Shown: positions 4,223 through 8,155 of the stretch, piece by piece
Position numbering within the stretch: position 1 is the first letter of the stretch
Layout of the letters: the number at the start of each line of letters is the position of its first letter
NCBI GenBank assembly: GCA_031281925.1
Contig: JAITES010000026.1
Location: 1-8,155, forward strand
Direction of reading: 5' to 3'
Length of the DNA: 8,155 nt
Origin: Treponema sp.
GTDB lineage: Bacteria; Spirochaetota; Spirochaetia; Treponematales; Breznakiellaceae
The notes under the pieces: generated by a model
The model's database searches: none
Told to the model about the DNA's origin: nothing
The model's input: the letters and a program-made list of their open reading frames with translations, nothing else
Program-made: the position numbers and the translations under genes

Positions 4223-6612
4223 TTCTTCAATATCACTTCGGTTCTGCCGAAGCCGCCCATTTCAGGCCGGGAAAAGTAATAGTCCGAAACCGCGGGCTCC
4301 CGTTTCAGGTAATCGTGAACACCCTTCTGGAGGATCCCTTCCCCCTTGCCGTGCACCACGGAGAATTCCTTGAGGCCGGAAAGCACGGCCGCGTCAATCT
4401 GCTTCCTCAGGGCTTCCAGGGCTTCATCAAGACGCATGCCGCGGAGGCTGAGTTCAAACTGTACATCCGGGGGAGAGGCAAGATCCGCCGTGGAGATCAG
4501 CGGCTTTGCCGGTTTCCCGTCCGGGGGCAGGGGAACGAGTTCCGTTTCGGAAAAACTCATCTTGAGGGAACCGATCTCTACGATCCAGCCCTTGCGGTCT
4601 TTGCGGATCAGCCTGCCGCGTCGGCGGTTTTCTCCGGCAAGAACCTCCAGTCCCGGCCTGAGGGCGGGAAGCGCGCCGCCTTTCTTTTCCGCTCTTGAGG
4701 CTTCCGCATCCTTCTCCGTTTCCATTTCCGCCTGAACACGACGCCGTTCCTCATCAAGCAGCCGTCTCTCCTCGTCCAGGGCCGCATCTTCCGCTTCCAC
4801 GGTTCTTGAAAGGTCGCTGAGGAATTCCTTTACCCTCAGCGTCTTCTCCCTGCTGAGTTCCCCCTCACGGATTTCCCTGACCAGATTCTCAAGAGATTTC
4901 CTGCTTTCCGAGAGGAGGCCGCGGAGGTTTGCGACGGCTCCGGCCTTGATCTCCGCCTCCTTCTGCCTCAGCTTGAGTTCCTTAAGGTCGGCGCTGCGGC
5001 GCTCTTCCCTAAGCCTCAATTCTTCCACCCGGGCCTTTCCCGTAGCGCTGTCAAGTTCCCGGTGTTTCTCCTTCAAGGCTGCTATCAGGGTGGACACATC
5101 GGAGCGGCCCTCGTCCAGGTAGGAGCGGGCGCGGGCGACAATGGCGGGGTCCAGGCCGTTCCTGCCGGCAATGTCCAGGGCCCGGCTTTCGCCGGGGATT
5201 CCCATGACGATACGGTAGGTAGGTGAAAGTGTCCTGCCGTCAAATTCCATGGAGGCGTTCTCCACCGAAGGCCGGGTGTAGCCGTAATTTTTAAGTACTC
5301 CGTGGTGAGTGGTAACAATAAGTCTGCTTCTCTTTTCGATGAGGCAGTCCAGCAGGGCCATTGCCAGAGCGCTCCCCTCTTCCGGATCTGTCCCCGAACC
5401 AAGTTCGTCCAGCAGGATAAGTGAATCCGCTGTGGCAACCGACACGATTGCTGCGATGTTTGTCATGTGCGCGGAAAAAGTGGAGAGGGACTGACTCAAG
5501 GACTGCTCATCCCCTATGTCGGCATATACTCCGTCAAATATGGGGAGTACGGTTCCCTCCGCCGCGGGAAGGGCAAGGCCCGACTGGTTCATCAGGGCAA
5601 AGAGGCCCACCGTCTTGAGGGCCACAGTCTTTCCTCCGGTATTGGGCCCGGTGATGATCACCGTCCTTGTCTCTCCGTCCATTTCAAGATCTATTGGTAC
5701 GGCCTTCGATCCCAGCAGGGGATGACGCGCCTCCTTCAGCACCAGTTCCGCGCCGCTTTGTGCAAAATACCCGCGGATCTCCAGGGAGTAACGGGCCCTG
5801 GCCCTCAGACACTCCAGTTTAAGAATTTCCTCATGAAAGCGGGCAAGATCTTCCGCCCTTTCCCTGATACGGCCGGTGAGTTCCCGGAGGACACGCAGTA
5901 TCTCTGCCGATAAACGCCGCTCTTCGATGAGTATGTCGTTATTCTTTTCCACGACTTCTTCGGGTTCCACAAAGATCGTCTGCCCGGTGGAGGACACTTC
6001 GTGAACGATGCCCCGGAAACGGCCGCGGTAATTGGCCTTTACAGCCAGCACCATTCTGCCGTCCCTCTGGGAGGGCACCGCAGACTGAAGCATGCGCCTG
6101 GTTTCTTCGTTTCCCGTATAACGGCTCACGGAGCTTTCAAGTTCTGCTGTAAGGTTCTGTATATGCCGTTTGATCGCGCGGAATTCCGGGAGATCACGAA
6201 GCGCACCGTCTCTGTCAACAACACGGAAAACTTCCTTTGCCACGGAAGAACAGTCCGGCAATGACTGCATCATCCGGGGGAATCCCGGTAAAAGAAATTT
6301 CTTTAATTCCTCTCCCCGCTCGACAAAGAGGCCGATGGCATAGACCTCGTCGGTTTCAAGGCTTGTTCCTTCCACGGTCAGCTTTGGAAGCAGAAAGCCT
6401 ATCACGGGGAGGCTTGAACGTTTCTCTTCATCTCCGCTTTTAAGACGATCAAAGACCGCGGAAACATTGCGCCTCATCTCCATTACCGCGTCGGCCTCAT
6501 GCGCCGGTTTTTCCGCAAGGATCATCTCCGCGGCTTCTTCGCTCATGCTGCAGCGGGCAACCCTTTTGAGAATCTCTTCAAATTCCAGCAGTTTTACTGT
6601 CTTTTCATTCAT
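4219..6612 (-). CDS. mutS2: Endonuclease MutS2 (MutS-like ATPase with Smr domain)
   Basis: A full-length 797-residue MutS2 (family usually about 780). MutS2 lacks the mismatch-recognition domain of MutS; it is tied to suppressing homologous recombination and, in Bacillus subtilis, to rescue of collided ribosomes. Domain order is: clamp and lever helices (1-300), ABC ATPase with Walker A GPNTGGKT (322-329), STFSAHM signature region (377-383), Walker B LILLDELGSGTDPEEG (398-413) and TTHH (434-437), a charged coiled-coil stretch (about 505-645), a small KOW-like beta domain (about 650-695), and a C-terminal Smr domain (719-797) with HGKGEG (754-759). The usual LDLR motif at the Smr start reads LSLRG (721-725), replacing the conserved Asp by Ser. 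GAAGG lies 6 nt before ATG 6612 and overlaps the rsgA stop. The gene is last in the murI-rsgA-mutS2 operon and overlaps the TM2 gene tail-to-tail by 4 bp. Confidence 0.96.
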   Translation of the reverse strand: MNEKTVKLLEFEEILKRVARCSMSEEAAEMILAEKPAHEADAVMEMRRNVSAVFDRLKSGDEEKRSSLPVIGFLLPKLTVEGTSLETDEVYAIGLFVERGEELKKFLLPGFPRMMQSLPDCSSVAKEVFRVVDRDGALRDLPEFRAIKRHIQNLTAELESSVSRYTGNEETRRMLQSAVPSQRDGRMVLAVKANYRGRFRGIVHEVSSTGQTIFVEPEEVVEKNNDILIEERRLSAEILRVLRELTGRIRERAEDLARFHEEILKLECLRARARYSLEIRGYFAQSGAELVLKEARHPLLGSKAVPIDLEMDGETRTVIITGPNTGGKTVALKTVGLFALMNQSGLALPAAEGTVLPIFDGVYADIGDEQSLSQSLSTFSAHMTNIAAIVSVATADSLILLDELGSGTDPEEGSALAMALLDCLIEKRSRLIVTTHHGVLKNYGYTRPSVENASMEFDGRTLSPTYRIVMGIPGESRALDIAGRNGLDPAIVARARSYLDEGRSDVSTLIAALKEKHRELDSATGKARVEELRLREERRSADLKELKLRQKEAEIKAGAVANLRGLLSESRKSLENLVREIREGELSREKTLRVKEFLSDLSRTVEAEDAALDEERRLLDEERRRVQAEMETEKDAEASRAEKKGGALPALRPGLEVLAGENRRRGRLIRKDRKGWIVEIGSLKMSFSETELVPLPPDGKPAKPLISTADLASPPDVQFELSLRGMRLDEALEALRKQIDAAVLSGLKEFSVVHGKGEGILQKGVHDYLKREPAVSDYYFSRPEMGGFGRTEVILKN

Positions 6613-6618
6613 ACAATA

Positions 6619-6623
6619 CCTTC
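6619..6623 (-). promoter_or_regulatory. Ribosome binding site of mutS2, overlapping the rsgA stop
   Basis: Minus-strand GAAGG with 6 nt before the mutS2 ATG. The GA of this motif belongs to the rsgA TGA stop codon, so ribosomes ending rsgA finish on the mutS2 binding site, which suggests translational coupling. Confidence 0.65.
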
Positions 6624-7626
6624 AAAAACCTGCCGTCCCGGCCAGTTCTTCCCTGATACGCAGATAACTTTCGTAACGATCCTCGTGAATCGCTCCGGCG
6701 TTTACCGCCTCGAGGATCTTGCAGCCCGGTTCGCTCACATGGCTGCAGGAAAGGCCAAAGCTGCACTTTCCCGCCAGGGGGGCGAATTCCCTAAAGCTCA
6801 TGATCAGCTCCGCAGGACTTATACCGTCGGGTACAAAGCGGCGGATGCCGGGAGTATCAACCACGGCGCCTCCGCCGGGGATTTCCACCAGCAGGGATTG
6901 TGTGGTCGTATGGTTTCCCCGGTCATACTTTTCGTTGATCGGCCCTGTCCGTATCCTTTGCGTTTCCGGCAGGGCAGGCCGCAGCGCATTGATGATGCTC
7001 GACTTCCCCACCCCCGACTGGCCCACAAGCACCGAGAAGCGGCCCGAGATAAGCCTCTTGAGTTCCTCAATGCCTTCCCCGGTTTGCGCCGACATCCGCA
7101 GTACCGGAAAACCGATGCGGACAAAGTCTTCAAGCCGCTCTTCAATATCAATGTCTCCGCCGTGGAGATCCCACTTGTTGCAGATCACCGCAGCGGGTAT
7201 CCCCGCATAATCTGCCTGGGCCAGCACACGATCAAGAAAACGGGGCCTGAAGGGAGGAAGGGCGGGGCTGGAGACACAGAGCACCAGATCCACATTGGCC
7301 GCGATGATCTGGGAACCTGCCGCCTCGGCCGTGCCGTATCCGCCCTCCGCCGCGCTTTTCTTGGCATTGAAACCCTTCTGGTTAAAACGGGTAAAACAGT
7401 TTTTCCGCTCTTCCAGGGAAACGATCTGCCCCTGTTCCACAGTAACCCTGTCGCCGGGAGCCAGGGGGTTATAGAAACTGTCGACACCCTTCAAGACCTT
7501 GCCCTTGATCCTGCACTCAATTAGCTCCGGCCCCTCTCTGAGGCCTTCGGCTTCAAGCCTCACCGTAAAGATATTCCACGAGCCTGAAATAACGGTTCCC
7601 CGTTTTATGTTTTCTTCACTTCTCAT
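6622..7626 (-). CDS. rsgA: Small ribosomal subunit biogenesis GTPase RsgA
   Basis: A 334-residue circularly permuted GTPase that acts in late maturation of the 30S ribosomal subunit. Residues about 8-72 form the N-terminal OB fold. The GTPase motifs come in permuted order: G4 NKWD (150-153), G5 SAQTGEG (179-185), G1 GQSGVGKSS (202-210), the TTT switch (240-242), and G3 DTPG (257-260). The C-terminal zinc site has Cys288, Cys294, His296 and Cys302, with a C-x5-C first spacing. The start at 7626 is chosen because AGGA lies 6 nt upstream and the protein then begins at the usual place. A longer open frame reaching 7770 is only murI sequence read in another frame. The gene overlaps the end of murI by 11 bp and is followed after 9 bp by mutS2. 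Confidence 0.96.
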   Translation of the reverse strand: MRSEENIKRGTVISGSWNIFTVRLEAEGLREGPELIECRIKGKVLKGVDSFYNPLAPGDRVTVEQGQIVSLEERKNCFTRFNQKGFNAKKSAAEGGYGTAEAAGSQIIAANVDLVLCVSSPALPPFRPRFLDRVLAQADYAGIPAAVICNKWDLHGGDIDIEERLEDFVRIGFPVLRMSAQTGEGIEELKRLISGRFSVLVGQSGVGKSSIINALRPALPETQRIRTGPINEKYDRGNHTTTQSLLVEIPGGGAVVDTPGIRRFVPDGISPAELIMSFREFAPLAGKCSFGLSCSHVSEPGCKILEAVNAGAIHEDRYESYLRIREELAGTAGF

Positions 7627-8155
7627 GCGGGATCCTGAAAACAGAGAAGGAGAGGCCCAGGGCGGCCGCAAAATTCTGCCAGCGTTCTGCGGCAATACCG
7701 GTTTCGCCGCAGCTGACAAGGAAGACGCCTTCCGCGGATTTCCCCTCAGGAGCGCGGAGCGCGGCGTCATTTTTATCCAGCAGGGATTCTACCCGCTTTG
7801 TAATACCCTCAACCGAATCGTAGACCCTCATGCCGGGCCCGGCTTCCCGGCGGAATTCCTCCAGCAGAAAGAGAAAGTGTGTGCAGCCGAGAACCAGGGC
7901 GTCAACTCCGGCCTCCCTGAAACGCTCAAGAAAAGGAGAAACGGCCTGCCTCTTTTCTTCCGCTCCCGCGTCATCAATGCGGTTTTCGACAAAGTCAACC
8001 AGTTCCGGAGCGGCGATCTTTACGATGCGGCAGTCACTGCCGTAACGCCCGGCAAGAGAAGCAATGTAGGGATCATCAATGGTCCGTTCCGTTCCCAGCA
8101 CTCCCACCACGCGTCCGGCGCTCCCCTCCACGGCAGGCTTGATCGCCGGAACGGT
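7616..8155 (-). CDS. murI: Glutamate racemase (3' part, cut by right edge)
   Basis: This enzyme converts L-glutamate to D-glutamate for peptidoglycan synthesis in the cytoplasm. The 179 residues visible begin in the open frame at the window edge (TVPAIKPAVEGS), so the gene continues upstream; the GTG at 8131 is an internal Val, not a start. Landmarks are IKPAVE (5-10), GVLGTERTI (18-26), where the family usually has GTxGTI, and LVLGCTHFLFL (88-98) with the second catalytic Cys91 and neighbouring His93, then VYDSVEGITKRV (111-122). The first catalytic Cys and the N-terminal DSGxGG motif are outside, with roughly 90 residues missing. The general Asp/Glu racemase fold could also suit aspartate racemase, but the KPA and GCTHF context favours MurI. 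The TGA stop at 7616-7618 lies inside rsgA, whose start overlaps by 11 bp. It is the first visible gene of the operon. Confidence 0.88.
   Translation of the reverse strand, partial: TVPAIKPAVEGSAGRVVGVLGTERTIDDPYIASLAGRYGSDCRIVKIAAPELVDFVENRIDDAGAEEKRQAVSPFLERFREAGVDALVLGCTHFLFLLEEFRREAGPGMRVYDSVEGITKRVESLLDKNDAALRAPEGKSAEGVFLVSCGETGIAAERWQNFAAALGLSFSVFRIPHEK
7633..7636 (-). promoter_or_regulatory. Ribosome binding site deciding the rsgA start
   Basis: Minus-strand AGGA followed by TCCCGC and then ATG at 7626. It lies inside the final codons of murI. It supports initiation at 7626 rather than at the in-frame upstream codon at 7770. Confidence 0.6.

Noticed and set aside
6499..7524. Plus-strand 341-codon open frame
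   Set aside because: It lies antisense to the start of mutS2 and most of rsgA, has no recognisable domain, and rsgA is certain from its GTPase motifs and zinc site.
7627..7770. Longer rsgA starting at 7770
   Set aside because: The extra 48 residues are murI coding sequence in another frame with no RsgA similarity, and a good ribosome binding site marks 7626.
8129..8131. GTG as start of the right-edge gene
   Set aside because: The frame stays open to the window end and the upstream codons give the MurI-conserved IKPA, so GTG is an internal valine.

Overview
The window looks like a stretch of core chromosome from a bacterium, most likely a spirochaete of the Treponema type. That assignment is an inference. 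It rests on the FapA/DUF342 protein, a possible flagellar sigma-28 type promoter in front of it, and the general look of the proteins. G+C is fairly high in the genes and drops sharply in the one real intergenic gap. I see no insertion sequence, prophage, CRISPR array, tRNA or rRNA. All the genes look intact except two cut by the window edges.

Layout, left to right. (1) The 5' two-thirds of pgi (glucose-6-phosphate isomerase) on the minus strand runs off the left edge. (2) A 135-bp AT-rich divergent promoter region follows. (3) A FapA-family gene on the plus strand converges on (4) tatD on the minus strand, with a terminator-like hairpin at their junction. (5) A TM2-domain gene starts only 12 bp from tatD, in the opposite direction, and ends overlapping the tail of mutS2 by 4 bp. 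(6) The right half is a compact minus-strand operon in the order murI (cut by the right edge) - rsgA - mutS2. There the murI and rsgA reading frames overlap by 11 bp, and rsgA and mutS2 are separated by 9 bp.

Roles: central carbon metabolism (pgi), probable motility or cell-surface assembly (fapA), a metal-dependent nuclease (tatD), peptidoglycan D-glutamate supply (murI), 30S ribosome maturation (rsgA), and a MutS2 ATPase linked to recombination and ribosome rescue (mutS2). The TM2 gene has no known role; its C-terminal half resembles a winged helix, so it may be a membrane-tethered regulator.

The most unusual items are four. A seven-copy, 21-bp in-frame minisatellite has inserted about 46 Gly/Ala/Thr-rich residues into TatD. 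The tatD/TM2 divergent pair has almost no room for leaders and no Shine-Dalgarno on either side. A GCCGATAC element lies just upstream of fapA. MutS2 has Ser in place of the usual Asp of the Smr-domain LDLR motif. I do not see a multi-gene system that is clearly new.
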